Assembly: GCF_003634095.1 (NCBI RefSeq)
Contig: NZ_RBIR01000004.1
Span: 248,001-312,000, forward strand
Source: Arthrobacter oryzae
GTDB taxonomy: Bacteria > Actinomycetota > Actinomycetes > Actinomycetales > Micrococcaceae
Direction: 5' to 3'
DNA length: 64,000 nt
A model generated the notes under the pieces. That model had not been told where the DNA came from and made no database searches. It saw only the letters and a list, made by a program, of their open reading frames with translations. Below, in pieces: positions 39,401 to 49,094 of the stretch (position 1 is the stretch's first letter; each line of letters opens with the position of its first letter). The position numbers and the translations under genes are program-made.

Positions 39401-40786
39401 ATGGCAGCAAAATCCGTCCTCGACCAGATCATTTCCCTCGCCAAGCGACGGGGATTCGTTTTCCAGGCCGGTGAAATCTATGGCGGCTCCCGTTCTGCCT
39501 GGGATTACGGCCCGCTCGGCGCCGAGCTGAAGGAAAACATCAAGCGTCAGTGGTGGCAGTCCGTGGTCCGCGGCCGCGAGGACGTCGTAGGCCTCGATTC
39601 CTCCGTCATCCTGCCCCGCCAGGTCTGGGAAGCCTCCGGCCACGTCGATGTCTTCTCGGACCCGCTGGTGGAGTGCCTGTCCTGCCACAAGCGCTACCGG
39701 GCGGACCACCTCGAAGAAGAATACGAGGAGAAGAAGGGCCGTCCTGCCGAGAACGGCCTCAAGGACATCGCCTGCGCCAACTGCGGCACCCGCGGCCAGT
39801 GGACAGAGCCGCACGAATTCTCCGGCCTGCTCAAGACCTACCTCGGTCCTGTCGCCAGCGAGGAGGGCCTGCACTACCTGCGGCCCGAAACGGCCCAGGG
39901 CATCTTCGTGAACTTCAGCAACGTCCTGACCACCTCGCGGAAGAAGCCGCCGTTCGGCATCGGCCAGATCGGCAAGTCATTCCGCAACGAGATCACGCCG
40001 GGCAACTTCATCTTCCGCACCCGCGAGTTCGAGCAGATGGAGATGGAATTCTTCGTCGAGCCCGGCACCGACGAGCAGTGGCACGAGTACTGGATGAAGG
40101 AGCGCATGTCCTGGTACACGGGCCTGGGCATCCGTGAGGAGAACCTGCGCTTCTTCGAGCACCCGCTGGAGAAGCTCAGCCATTACTCCAAGGGCACCAC
40201 GGACATCGAATACCGTTTCGGTTTCCAGGGCTCGGAGTGGGGCGAACTCGAGGGCATCGCCAACCGCACCGACTTTGACCTTTCCACCCACGCCAAGGCC
40301 TCCGGCGCTGACCTGAGCTACTTCAACCAGGCCACCAACGAGCGCTACATCCCCTACGTGATCGAGCCCGCCGCCGGCCTCACCCGCTCGTTCATGGCCT
40401 TCATGATCGATGCCTACACCGAGGACGAGGCCCCCAATGCCAAGGGCGGCGTGGACATCCGCACCGTGCTCAAGCTCGATCCGCGCCTGGCTCCGGTGAA
40501 GGCGGCCGTGCTTCCGCTGAGCCGCAACGAGGATCTGTCCCCGAAGGCCAAGGATCTCGCCGCCCAGCTGCGCAAGAGCTGGAACATCGAGTTCGACGAC
40601 GCCGGCGCCATCGGCCGCCGCTACCGCCGCCAGGACGAGATCGGCACCCCGTTCTGCATCACCGTGGACTTCGACACCCTCGAGGACCAGGCCGTCACCA
40701 TCCGCGAGCGCGACACCATGAGCCAGGACCGCGTCTCCCTGGACAAGGTGGAGGGCTACCTGGCCGCCCGGCTGATCGGCGCCTGA
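39401..40786 (+). CDS. glyS: Glycyl-tRNA synthetase (single-chain type)
   Basis: A 461-residue class II synthetase that charges tRNA-Gly with glycine. Class II motif 2 is in [20 protein letters not shown] near 197-216 and the dimer motif is in [16 protein letters not shown] near 164-179. A CxxC pair lies near 89 (LSCHKRY) and near 125 (CANCGTRG). It matches the eukaryal/archaeal-type single-chain enzyme used by Actinobacteria, not the two-subunit form. The ATG has a GGAG site five bases upstream. The next gene starts two bases after its stop. Confidence 0.97.
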   Translation: MAAKSVLDQIISLAKRRGFVFQAGEIYGGSRSAWDYGPLGAELKENIKRQWWQSVVRGREDVVGLDSSVILPRQVWEASGHVDVFSDPLVECLSCHKRYRADHLEEEYEEKKGRPAENGLKDIACANCGTRGQWTEPHEFSGLLKTYLGPVASEEGLHYLRPETAQGIFVNFSNVLTTSRKKPPFGIGQIGKSFRNEITPGNFIFRTREFEQMEMEFFVEPGTDEQWHEYWMKERMSWYTGLGIREENLRFFEHPLEKLSHYSKGTTDIEYRFGFQGSEWGELEGIANRTDFDLSTHAKASGADLSYFNQATNERYIPYVIEPAAGLTRSFMAFMIDAYTEDEAPNAKGGVDIRTVLKLDPRLAPVKAAVLPLSRNEDLSPKAKDLAAQLRKSWNIEFDDAGAIGRRYRRQDEIGTPFCITVDFDTLEDQAVTIRERDTMSQDRVSLDKVEGYLAARLIGA

Positions 40787-40788
40787 TC

Positions 40789-41784
40789 GTGGCCATCGCA
40801 TACCGGGAATGGCGGGAGGGCGACGACCTCGCGCTGCTGGAAGTCTGGGGCGGTCCTGAGACTGTCCAGGCCGGACAGTTCCGCGGCACGCTGGCGCCCT
40901 CGGGCAACGCCCCCTGGCGCCGCTGCATCGTGGCCGAGGACGTCGTGGACGGCGTTGCGATTCCCGTTGCGGCGGCGGTGGTCCACGAGGCCGCGCTGCA
41001 TCCGCAACGGCTCTGGGCGTATGTCGAAGTCGCCCGGGACCACCGCCGCTCCGGCATCGGATCGACCCTGCTGACCATGCTCCGGCATGAGGCGGCCCAA
41101 TCGCCGTCGGGCGTGTCCAGGCTCCGCTGCAAGGTCGAGCCGGGCACCCCCGGCGCGGCTTTTGCGGAGGCCGCCGGCCTGACCCCGATCCAGCGGTCCC
41201 GCCTCGTCGTCGTGGACCCGGCGCCGCTCAAGCTGCCGGTGTTTGGCGACGGCTCGGAATCGGCGGCCACCGATCAGGTCGAGGACCTGGCCACCGGCTC
41301 GGTCGAGCTCAGCGACGTCGTGGGCCGTTACTACACCGCGGTACACGACTGGGACAGCCCGGGGGAGCTGAGCGTCGCCGCGGTGCAGCGGTTGTTCCTG
41401 GATGACCTCAGCGGTGCCCACGGCGCTATCGTGCTGCGCGCGCCCAAGGCCAGCGCCTTCGGGCACGGCATCGCGGCGAGCCGGAAGGGCAGGCTGGAGG
41501 GGTTCGCCATCAGCTATGCACAGGGCCTCGCGGGCACTGACGCCGATGGTCCCGGCGCAGCCGGGCCCACCGAAGTCTTCCTGGGCCACGAGCCCAAGCT
41601 CGACGCGGATCAGGCTCGGGCCGCCATGCGGGATCTCCTGGCCCTGATCGCCTATCAGCACCCGGTGATGCTGGAACTGGACGATGCGATGACGGCCCTT
41701 CGTGCGGTGGTCGAACCGCTGCTTGAGACCGGCAAGGCCCACGTCCAAGGCTCGGAAACCCTTGTGGTCTCGGACCCGGCCTAG
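40789..41784 (+). CDS. GNAT family acetyltransferase, tandem-domain type
   Basis: A 331-residue protein with an N-terminal GNAT domain: EVARDHRRSGIGSTLLTML near 81-99 binds acetyl-CoA, and a second, more divergent GNAT-like half follows from about 170. Tandem GNATs include mycothiol synthase, but this protein lacks a clear match to it, so the substrate is open. The GTG at 40789 directly follows the glyS stop, so it is probably co-translated with glyS. It ends 99 bases before a convergent gene. Confidence 0.83.
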   Translation: MAIAYREWREGDDLALLEVWGGPETVQAGQFRGTLAPSGNAPWRRCIVAEDVVDGVAIPVAAAVVHEAALHPQRLWAYVEVARDHRRSGIGSTLLTMLRHEAAQSPSGVSRLRCKVEPGTPGAAFAEAAGLTPIQRSRLVVVDPAPLKLPVFGDGSESAATDQVEDLATGSVELSDVVGRYYTAVHDWDSPGELSVAAVQRLFLDDLSGAHGAIVLRAPKASAFGHGIAASRKGRLEGFAISYAQGLAGTDADGPGAAGPTEVFLGHEPKLDADQARAAMRDLLALIAYQHPVMLELDDAMTALRAVVEPLLETGKAHVQGSETLVVSDPA

Positions 41785-41883
41785 GCTTTAATCCCGACTG
41801 ACCCGCCGCTGCGGCCGCTATGACGTGTTTGACGCGTGATAACGGACGCGGCTGCGGGTCAGTTTGCGTTGGGGGGGCCGGTT

Positions 41884-42777
41884 CTATCGGCGATGGGCGC
41901 CGGCACGCCGGGGACCGTCGGCCTCGTCGAGCCGGCGGCGCTCTTCCTCCGTCGGGGCGCCCCCGCCGCTTCCGGCCGGCATCCACCAGGCTCCGGGGGC
42001 CGGGTTCAGCGGGAAGTCCGCCATGGCGACGTCGATCCCGTGCTGCAGAGCCCGCGCAAGCCGTGCGGTGGCCGGCTGGGCGTCTAGGGCCGGATCCGGG
42101 AGCGACTCCGGAAGGATCGGCTCACCGACGTGGATGCGGACCGGGGCGCACCAGGCGCGGGCCGGCGAGAATCCGTGGTGCCGGGTCATCAGCCGGTGCG
42201 CACCCCAGATGGAGACCGGGATGATGGGCACGCCGGCCTCGGCGGCCATCCGCACGGCTCCGGTCTTGCATTCGCGCACCGTGAAGCTGCGGCTCACGCC
42301 GGCCTCGGGCAGGATGGCGATGTACTCGCCCGCCGACAGCCGGGCGACCGCGGCGTCGTAGGCATGGGCACCCGACCCGTACCCCACCACTACATGGCCG
42401 GCCGCGCTGACTGCGGGCCCGGCAAACCAGTGGTCCGCGGCTCCCTGCGTGACGAGGAAGCGCATCTGCGTGCGGTTGTGCCGCCACAGCAGCAGCTCCG
42501 CGAAGGCAAAGTCGAGGTAGCCGAAGTGGGTGATCGCGACCACCGCGCCCTGGCCGGGTACCACCGCGCGGGACCGGGCACGTGCCGGGGCAGGTGACGG
42601 GCCGCGGGGGGAAGCGTCGGGGGAAGTTCCTGAGGGCACGGGCTGGGGCAGGTTCTCCTGGCCCGTGATGATGACGCGGATCCGGAACAGCCAGCGCAGC
42701 GCCAGCCCGGTGCGGACAATGAACCGGTAGAAGCGGTCGCTGGGTTCTGGTCTCCACCGCAGGGAACGCCTGCTCAT
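41884..42777 (-). CDS. Lysophospholipid acyltransferase-like protein (PlsC family)
   Basis: A 297-residue acyltransferase. The catalytic HX4D is in ITHFGYLDFAFAE near 81-93. The second motif, usually FPEGTRS, reads LPEAGVSRSF near 155-164. VPIIPVSIWGAHRL near 180 is a further conserved block. It probably transfers an acyl group from acyl-CoA or acyl-ACP to a lipid, at the membrane face; the acceptor is unknown. It is the last gene of a minus-strand group with a DUF1295 protein and an alpha/beta hydrolase. Confidence 0.82.
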   Translation of the reverse strand: MSRRSLRWRPEPSDRFYRFIVRTGLALRWLFRIRVIITGQENLPQPVPSGTSPDASPRGPSPAPARARSRAVVPGQGAVVAITHFGYLDFAFAELLLWRHNRTQMRFLVTQGAADHWFAGPAVSAAGHVVVGYGSGAHAYDAAVARLSAGEYIAILPEAGVSRSFTVRECKTGAVRMAAEAGVPIIPVSIWGAHRLMTRHHGFSPARAWCAPVRIHVGEPILPESLPDPALDAQPATARLARALQHGIDVAMADFPLNPAPGAWWMPAGSGGGAPTEEERRRLDEADGPRRAGAHRR

Positions 42778-42821
42778 GCCACACCCGCCACGTCCGTGCT
42801 CTTCATGTCAGGGCCCCCATG

Positions 42822-43646
42822 TCAGCGCCTGTCTGGCTGCCCGCTTGCGCGCCGCCGGGGCGGCAAGGGGAGGAATCCGGACGTGGATTCGATGTATTCC
42901 TTGTAGCCGGGCCGGGCGGACATGGCTTTTTCCGTCAACGGTTTCCCTGTCCGCCCCGCCAGTGCCCAGATCATCAGCGCAGGGGACAGGATGGTCAGCA
43001 CACCGGGCCACGAATCGGCGGCCACCAGGAAGATCCCCGCCCAGACGGCGGCGTCGCCGAAATAGTTCGGGTGGCGGGTGTAGCGCCACAGCCCGGTGTT
43101 CAGGACCGTTCCGCGCCGGGCCGGGTCGGCCTTGAACTGCGTCAACTGCCAGTCTCCCACCGTCTCGAACACGAAGCCCAGGATCCAGAACAGGACGCCG
43201 AGGAAGGCCAGCCAGCCAAGGCTGCCGGTGGCGAACATGCCGACCTGGATGGTGAGCGAGACGAAGAACATCACCACGCCCTGGGGCAGGTAGACCCGGC
43301 GCAGGGCGTAGACGTTGCGTGACCCGGGCGCTGCGGAGAGCATGTCCACATAGCGCGGATCCTCGTGGCCGCCGCGGGCACGGACCCCAATGTGGACCGC
43401 GAGGCGGATGCCCCACACGGCGACCAGGGCCAAGAGCAGGAGCCGTCGCCCGGCGTCGCCGTGTCCTGCCGAGAGCACCCAGGAGATGGCGGCCACCACC
43501 ACGAAGCCGAGGCCCCAGACGGTGTCGATGACGGAGTGCCGGTTCTGCCGCAGCGCGACCGCGAAGGTCACCGCCAGCAGGACCACAAGGCCGGCGATGA
43601 CCCACGGCAGGCTGGCGAGGAAGGCGTCCAGCGGGAACGGCGGCAT
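42822..43646 (-). CDS. DUF1295 (steroid 5-alpha-reductase-like) membrane protein
   Basis: A 274-residue membrane protein with about six helices. The C-terminal half has RYTRHPNYFGDAAVWAGIF near 180-198 and PGYKEYIESTSGFLPLPP near 245-262, marks of the DUF1295/steroid 5-alpha-reductase-like and isoprenylcysteine methyltransferase-related families. The real reaction is unknown. The ATG at 43646 overlaps the TGA of the upstream hydrolase by one base, so the two are coupled. Confidence 0.88.
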   Translation of the reverse strand: MPPFPLDAFLASLPWVIAGLVVLLAVTFAVALRQNRHSVIDTVWGLGFVVVAAISWVLSAGHGDAGRRLLLLALVAVWGIRLAVHIGVRARGGHEDPRYVDMLSAAPGSRNVYALRRVYLPQGVVMFFVSLTIQVGMFATGSLGWLAFLGVLFWILGFVFETVGDWQLTQFKADPARRGTVLNTGLWRYTRHPNYFGDAAVWAGIFLVAADSWPGVLTILSPALMIWALAGRTGKPLTEKAMSARPGYKEYIESTSGFLPLPPRRRASGQPDRR

Positions 43647-44416
43647 CACAGCACCACCGGCATCCGGGTTCCGGCGGCGGGCAGGGGGCCGCCCAAGGCG
43701 CCGCGCAAGGTGTCCGTGGCGGCGGAGACATCCGCTCCCGTGGACCGGGCGAAGGCGTCCAGGATAAAGCCGTCGGCGAGCGAGTTCCACAAGGCCAGCC
43801 GTTTCAACATGAAATGGCCGGCGCCCTTGAGGGAGACGTAGTCGACGGATGCCGCTACATGCTCGGCCCGCCGGGCGTAGTCCAGCGAGTTAGCCGGGCT
43901 GGTCCAGCGGTCCTCGGTGCCGTGGACGATCAGGATCCGTCGGCCCGCCACGGGGCCGACCGGGGTCTCGTGATTGAGCCACGGGGCTAGCGCGACGATC
44001 GCGGCGACCTGCGGATCGTCGGCCACGCACAAGGTGGTGAGCCCGCCCATGGAGTGGCCCAGCAGGTACACCGGTACGCCGGGATGCTCCTGGCTGATCC
44101 GGGACAGCGCCCAACGGGCGTCCCGCACGGGGGACTTGTCCTCCCCGTTCCACCCCCGGTACCGGTTCCGCAGCGTCCAGACGGCCAGCCCGTGCGGGCC
44201 GCCCTGCCGGTTCAGGGCCCGTGCGAAGGGCAGCATCCGGGCCGGGCTCAGGTGCCGGCCGCGGACAGGATCGAAGCTGTCCGCGCGACCGCCGTGCAGG
44301 ACCAAGGCGACGCCGCGCGTCTCCCCGGCCGCTTCGGCAATGCTGAGCACGGCCCTGGCGGCAGGCCCGGAACTGCCGGCCTCCGGTTCGCGGTCCTCTA
44401 GTTTGCGCATGGCCAC
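43646..44416 (-). CDS. Alpha/beta-fold hydrolase
   Basis: A 256-residue serine hydrolase. It has ALVLHGGRADSF near 38, the nucleophile in YLLGHSMGGLTT near 119-130, an acid in VHGTEDRW near 163-170 and His in GAGHFMLKR near 198-206. It resembles lysophospholipase-like or dienelactone-like esterases; the substrate is unknown. The GTG at 44416 has AAGGA seven bases before it. First gene of the three-gene minus-strand unit, which may serve lipid turnover (inference). Confidence 0.84.
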   Translation of the reverse strand: MAMRKLEDREPEAGSSGPAARAVLSIAEAAGETRGVALVLHGGRADSFDPVRGRHLSPARMLPFARALNRQGGPHGLAVWTLRNRYRGWNGEDKSPVRDARWALSRISQEHPGVPVYLLGHSMGGLTTLCVADDPQVAAIVALAPWLNHETPVGPVAGRRILIVHGTEDRWTSPANSLDYARRAEHVAASVDYVSLKGAGHFMLKRLALWNSLADGFILDAFARSTGADVSAATDTLRGALGGPLPAAGTRMPVVL

Positions 44417-44683
44417 GCGTGTGTCCTTCCCGTCCTACGTCCGTCAATAACCAACCCTAGGCTGCTGCCCCCGCCCGTCAAGGAGGGGGCTGCCTAGTGT
44501 GGATTCGGAGCCGGTGCCCCCGGCGATGGGTGCGGCCGGCACGCGTGCGCTTGACGGTGGCTTTGGCGGTGGATTAAACGGTGGCCTTGACGGCGGAATT
44601 CCGAAAGAGTAGGCCTGTGCAGGTAAACCTCCGGGCGTCACGCCGGCTGGGAGCGCACAGAACCGTCCGGGTCGAATCTCACG

Positions 44684-46078
44684 ATGAAATCGACGGTACA
44701 GACAATGAACGCAACATCCTTGGATAGCCTGCGCGAGCAAGTCCGCGGGCAGATCATCACGCCCGGCGACTCCGACTTTGACGCGGCGCGGGCAGTGCAT
44801 AACGGCATGATCGACAAGAGGCCGGCGGCGGTGGTCCGCGTATCCCAAGTGGCGGACGTGATCGCGTGCGTCAACTTCGCCCGGGACAACTCCCTTGATC
44901 TTGCCATCCGCGGCGGAGGCCACAGCGTTCCCGGGTTCGGCACATGGGATGACGCCCTGGTCATCGACTTCGTTAACACCTCCGGCATCCGGGTTGATCC
45001 CGCGGCCCGGACGGCACGCACAGAAGCCGGTGCAACGTGGGGCGACTTCAACCACGCCACCCACGCCTTCGGGCTGGCGACAACCGGCGGCATCGTCGGG
45101 ACGACGGGCGTAGCAGGCCTCACCCTGGGCGGCGGCATTGGGTACCTGGCGCGGAAGCACGGACTCAGCTGTGACAACCTCCTCTCGGCCGATGTCGTCA
45201 CGGCGGACGGAAAGTTCCTGACCGCCAGTGAACGCGAGAACGAGGACTTGTTCTGGGCACTTCGGGGCGGCGGGGGAAATTTCGGTGTGGTGACGTCGCT
45301 GGAATTCCGGCTGCATCCGGTGGATATGGTCCACGCCGGGATCATCATCTATCCCATGGAGCATGCCGAGACTGTGGCGAAGTTCTATCGGGATCACATT
45401 GATTCAGCGCCGGAGGAGCTAAGCGCGTTCCTGGCCTTCGCCCTGGGGCCGCCCGTGCCATTCCTGCCCGAGGAATGGCACGGCAAACCGGTGGTGGCCG
45501 TTATCGGGATGTGGACGGGCGATCAGGCCGAAGGACCCAGCCGCTGGAAACCCTTCCTCGACGTCGCCCCTGTGGTGGGTTCGATGGTGGGACCGATGCC
45601 CTACCCGGCCCTGAACCAGGCCTTCGACCCGCTTGTTCCCAAGGGACTGCAGGGCTACTGGAAAGCCGATTTCCTCGCGGAGCTCAGCGACGGTGCCATC
45701 GCCGCGCACCTCGAGCACGGCAGCAAGGTTCCCAGCGTGCAAAGCGTCGTCCACGTGTACCCCATTGACGGCGCCGTTCACCGCGTGGGCTCAAGCGAAA
45801 CGGCGTTCGCCAACAGGGACATGAAGTTTGCGCCCATAGTTGCCGGCCTCTGGCCGGACCCGGCGGACAACGAGGCGAACATCGCCTGGGTCAAGGCATA
45901 TGCGGCGGCGCTGCGGCCCTATTCGGCGCCGGGCGGCTACATCAACTTCATGGACGGCGATGACCTGCCCCGGGTCGCGGAAAACTATGGACCCAACTAC
46001 GCCCGCCTGCGGGATATCAAAGCCAAGTACGATCCGCAGAACCTCTTCCACGTGAACCAGAACATTGCCCCCGCGTGA
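44684..46078 (+). CDS. FAD-linked oxidase, BBE family (6-hydroxynicotine-oxidase-like)
   Basis: A 464-residue VAO/PCMH-fold flavoprotein with a C-terminal BBE segment (NYGPNYARLRDIKAKYDPQN). His near 80 in RGGGHSVPGFG is the usual site of covalent FAD. The second, Cys-type link seen in bicovalent members is absent: the equivalent stretch reads GGIVGTTGVAG. That pattern fits the monocovalent 6-hydroxy-D-nicotine oxidase type known from Arthrobacter, but the substrate is open. Starts at 44684 or 44705 are both possible and neither has a good ribosome site. About 267 bases precede it. Confidence 0.87.
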   Translation: MKSTVQTMNATSLDSLREQVRGQIITPGDSDFDAARAVHNGMIDKRPAAVVRVSQVADVIACVNFARDNSLDLAIRGGGHSVPGFGTWDDALVIDFVNTSGIRVDPAARTARTEAGATWGDFNHATHAFGLATTGGIVGTTGVAGLTLGGGIGYLARKHGLSCDNLLSADVVTADGKFLTASERENEDLFWALRGGGGNFGVVTSLEFRLHPVDMVHAGIIIYPMEHAETVAKFYRDHIDSAPEELSAFLAFALGPPVPFLPEEWHGKPVVAVIGMWTGDQAEGPSRWKPFLDVAPVVGSMVGPMPYPALNQAFDPLVPKGLQGYWKADFLAELSDGAIAAHLEHGSKVPSVQSVVHVYPIDGAVHRVGSSETAFANRDMKFAPIVAGLWPDPADNEANIAWVKAYAAALRPYSAPGGYINFMDGDDLPRVAENYGPNYARLRDIKAKYDPQNLFHVNQNIAPA

Positions 46079-46218
46079 CCTCGCCGGCCGAACTGGGGGG
46101 CCGGACGGGCCGGCTGAGAACCGGTGTTTCCACCGCGCCGGGCGGCCCCCGCGGGGCCAGATTTCCACATAGCCGAGCCGGATCGGCCCGATTTGCCCGA
46201 CTTTGAGACAATGGTCGG

Positions 46219-47397
46219 GTGACTGTTGTAGCGACGCCTCCCGCCCCCAAGCTGGAACTCCCGCCCCTGAAGCTGGGTCCGATCACCGTGGACACCCCGG
46301 TGATCCTGGCCCCGATGGCGGGCATTACCAACTCCGCCTTCCGCAGGCTGTGCCGTGAATACGGCGGCGGCCTGTATGTGGCGGAGATGGTCACCTCGCG
46401 CGCCCTCGTGGAACGCACGCCGGAGTCGCTGCGGATCATTTCGCACGACGACGACGAGAAAGTCCGCTCCGTGCAGCTCTACGGTGTGGACCCCGTGACC
46501 GTCGGCCAGGCCGTGCGGATGCTGGTCGAGGAGGACCGTGCGGACCACATCGACCTCAACTTCGGCTGCCCCGTCCCCAAAGTCACCCGGCGTGGCGGCG
46601 GCTCGGCGCTGCCCTGGAAGATTGACCTCTTCACCTCGATCGTCCAGACCGCCGTCAAGGAAGCCTCCCGGGGCAACATTCCGCTGACCATCAAGATGCG
46701 CAAGGGCATCGACGAGGACCACCTGACGTACCTCGACGCCGGCCGGATTGCCCGCGATTCCGGTGTCGCCGCCGTCGCCCTTCACGGCCGCACCGCGGCC
46801 CAGTTCTATTCCGGCCAGGCCGACTGGTCCGCCATCGCCCGGCTGCGGGAGGCCCTCCCGGACATCCCCGTCCTGGGCAACGGAGACATCTGGTCCGCCG
46901 AAGACGCGGTCCGGATGGTCCGCGAGACCGGGGTGGACGGCGTCGTCGTCGGGCGCGGCTGCCAGGGCCGGCCGTGGCTGTTCGGCGATCTCATGGCCGC
47001 GTTCGAAGGCAGCGACCAGCGGTTCCGGCCCGATCTGGGGCAGGTGGCCGAAAGCGTATACCGGCACGCCGAGCTCATGGTCGAGACGTTCGGAGACGAG
47101 GGCAAGGCCCTGCGTGAAATCCGCAAGCACATGGCCTGGTACTTCAAGGGCTACGTGGTCGGCGGCGAACTGCGGACCAAGCTGGCCCTCGTCACCAGCC
47201 TCGAAGTGCTCCGTGCCACCCTGGACCAGCTGGATCTTGAGTCGCCGTACCCCGGGGTCGACGCCGAGGGGCCGCGCGGCCGCGCCGGCTCGCCCAAGAA
47301 ACCCGCGCTGCCCAAGGACTGGCTGCTGAACCGGACGCTGGATGACGAGCAGACCCGCGACATCTCCTTTGCCGAACTGGACGTCTCCGGTGGCTGA
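46219..47397 (+). CDS. dusB: tRNA-dihydrouridine synthase
   Basis: A 392-residue flavoenzyme that reduces uridine to dihydrouridine in tRNA. FMN-barrel motifs are VILAPMAGITNSAFRRLC near 28-45 and the catalytic Cys in LNFGCPVPKVTRRGG near 113-127; MRKGIDEDHL near 157 and VALHGRTAAQFYSG near 180-193 follow. The GTG start lies six bases after GACAAT, so the message is probably leaderless. It overlaps dgt by eight bases. Confidence 0.94.
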   Translation: MTVVATPPAPKLELPPLKLGPITVDTPVILAPMAGITNSAFRRLCREYGGGLYVAEMVTSRALVERTPESLRIISHDDDEKVRSVQLYGVDPVTVGQAVRMLVEEDRADHIDLNFGCPVPKVTRRGGGSALPWKIDLFTSIVQTAVKEASRGNIPLTIKMRKGIDEDHLTYLDAGRIARDSGVAAVALHGRTAAQFYSGQADWSAIARLREALPDIPVLGNGDIWSAEDAVRMVRETGVDGVVVGRGCQGRPWLFGDLMAAFEGSDQRFRPDLGQVAESVYRHAELMVETFGDEGKALREIRKHMAWYFKGYVVGGELRTKLALVTSLEVLRATLDQLDLESPYPGVDAEGPRGRAGSPKKPALPKDWLLNRTLDDEQTRDISFAELDVSGG

Positions 47398-48679
47398 AAC
47401 CCGGACCACCGCCCCCGTCCTGGACGGCTACACCTCCCGCGACTCCGCCCGGTGGGTCGAAGAGCCGCCCAAGAGCACCTACCGGTCAGACTTCGAGCGT
47501 GACCGGGCCAGGGTCCTGCACTCCTCGGCCCTGCGCCGGCTCGGGGCGAAGACCCAGGTGGTGGCACCGGACACCGACGACTTCGTCCGGACCCGGCTCA
47601 CGCACAGCCTCGAAGTGGCCCAGGTGGGCCGCGAACTCGGCCGCGCGCTCGGCTGCGACCCCGACGTCGTGGACACCGCGTGCCTCAGCCACGACCTCGG
47701 CCACCCGCCCTTCGGCCACAACGGCGAAGCGGCGCTCAACGAGACGGCCCACGTGATCGGCGGCTTCGAAGGAAACGCCCAGACGCTGCGGCTGCTGACC
47801 CGGCTGGAGCCGAAGGTCCTCGCCCCGGACGGGCGGCCGGCCGGCCTGAACCTGACCCGGGCGAGTCTCGATGCGGCCGCCAAGTACCCGTGGTCCGCCC
47901 TGAACGCGCCCGTCATCCACGGCGAGCGGACCAGCAAGTTCGGCGCCTACGAGGACGATCTCCCCATCTTCGATTGGATCCGCGAGGCGGCCCCGGAACG
48001 CCGGTCGTGCCTTGAAGCGCAGGTCATGGACTTGGCCGACGACATCTCCTACTCCGTGCACGACGTCGAGGACGCGATCGTCGCGGGCCATTTCCAGCTG
48101 CGCTGGATGGACAACCCGGACCACCGGGCGCGCGTCGTCGGCTATGCCAAGCAGTGGTATCTGCCGCACAACGACCCCGCCGCCATCGACGCCGCCCTGG
48201 CCCGGTTGGAGGCCACTAGCGTCTGGGTGCGCGAGGCCGACGGCAGCCGCAAGGCCATGGCGGCGCTCAAGGACATGACCAGCCAGCTCATCGGCCGGTT
48301 CTGCCAGAGTGCCCTCGAGGCCACACGCGCCGTCTACGGCCCGGAAAACCTCACCCGGTACAACGCCGAGCTGATCGTCCCGGATGAGACCGTCATGGAA
48401 ATCGCGGTGATGAAGGGCCTGGCCACCACGTTCGTCATGACCACCGAGCACAGGCAGCCCATCTATGAGCGCCAGCGGGAGGTCCTGCACGCCCTCGTCA
48501 CAGCGCTGAGCGCCACAGAGGACCGCCACCTGGAGCCGATGTTCGCCGCCGACTGGCTTGACGCGGGGGACGACGCCGCCCGCCTGCGCGTCGTGATCGA
48601 CCAGGTCGCGTCCCTGACGGACGGCTCGGCGCTGGCCCTGTACGAGCGCCTGGTGGGCAGCCTGCCGTCGCTCTGGTGA
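47390..48679 (+). CDS. dgt: dGTPase-like deoxynucleoside triphosphohydrolase
   Basis: A 429-residue HD-domain protein. The HD motif is in RLTHSLEVAQVGRELG near 69-84 and HDLGHPPFGHNGE near 101-113. It hydrolyses dNTPs, typically dGTP, to the deoxynucleoside plus triphosphate. I chose the GTG at 47390 (VAETRTTAPVL), overlapping the dusB end; the frame is open further upstream. In mycobacteria dgt is next to dnaG; here a five-gene electron-transfer cassette comes between them. Confidence 0.92.
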   Translation: MAETRTTAPVLDGYTSRDSARWVEEPPKSTYRSDFERDRARVLHSSALRRLGAKTQVVAPDTDDFVRTRLTHSLEVAQVGRELGRALGCDPDVVDTACLSHDLGHPPFGHNGEAALNETAHVIGGFEGNAQTLRLLTRLEPKVLAPDGRPAGLNLTRASLDAAAKYPWSALNAPVIHGERTSKFGAYEDDLPIFDWIREAAPERRSCLEAQVMDLADDISYSVHDVEDAIVAGHFQLRWMDNPDHRARVVGYAKQWYLPHNDPAAIDAALARLEATSVWVREADGSRKAMAALKDMTSQLIGRFCQSALEATRAVYGPENLTRYNAELIVPDETVMEIAVMKGLATTFVMTTEHRQPIYERQREVLHALVTALSATEDRHLEPMFAADWLDAGDDAARLRVVIDQVASLTDGSALALYERLVGSLPSLW

Positions 48680-48716
48680 CCGGGCCGGTCGACCGCGCCG
48701 GCGGCGTGCGCCGAAC

Positions 48717-48730
48717 AGACAGGTTTGTCT
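48717..48730. promoter_or_regulatory. Small inverted repeat before the electron-transfer cassette
   Basis: AGACA-GGTT-TGTCT lies about 68 bases before the first cassette gene. It is a possible operator. The arms are short and chance is not excluded. Confidence 0.3.
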
Positions 48731-48797
48731 AAGCATTTACAAAGCTATGCCGAGGAACATGGGAACCAAAGCTTAACCGCCGAGGAAGGAAGCACCT

Positions 48798-49094
48798 GTG
48801 GATACCCGGAACAAGGGCAAACGACTGGCCAGCGGCATCACCGCGGCAGTCAGCATCGGCAGCCTCGCGACGGCGGGCGTCGCAGCCGCCGTCGTGTATT
48901 CCACCACGCCCTCCAGCGCTTCCAAGGTTTCCCCTGTCACCTCCGGCTCAAACCCGTGGGGAGATCCGGCGCGCGACGGCTCCGGCGCAGCGGCCGGCGG
49001 CGCCACGCAGGACGGCACCAGCCGCCCGCCCGGATTCAGCCCCGTCCAGCCCGGCAACGGCAGCGTCACCCATGGTCAATCGTCGGGGTCCTAA
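48798..49094 (+). CDS. Small membrane-anchored protein at head of flavin cassette
   Basis: A 98-residue protein with one membrane segment (about 13-34, ITAAVSIGSLATAGVAAAVV) after a basic N-terminus, then a Gly/Ser/Pro-rich outer tail. I recognise no domain. In related cassettes this slot is held by an FMN-binding protein, the target of ApbE; here that fold is missing, and only GGAT at 67-70 faintly recalls the SGAT flavinylation motif. The GTG start has AGGAAGGAAG upstream. It overlaps the apbE start by 23 bases if the first ATG is used. Confidence 0.7.
   Translation: MDTRNKGKRLASGITAAVSIGSLATAGVAAAVVYSTTPSSASKVSPVTSGSNPWGDPARDGSGAAAGGATQDGTSRPPGFSPVQPGNGSVTHGQSSGS

Noticed and set aside
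44417..44683. G-rich repeats (GGTGG, GACGG) before the flavin oxidase as a decayed gene
   Set aside because: No frame, ribosome site or family match supports a pseudogene; it reads as spacer DNA.
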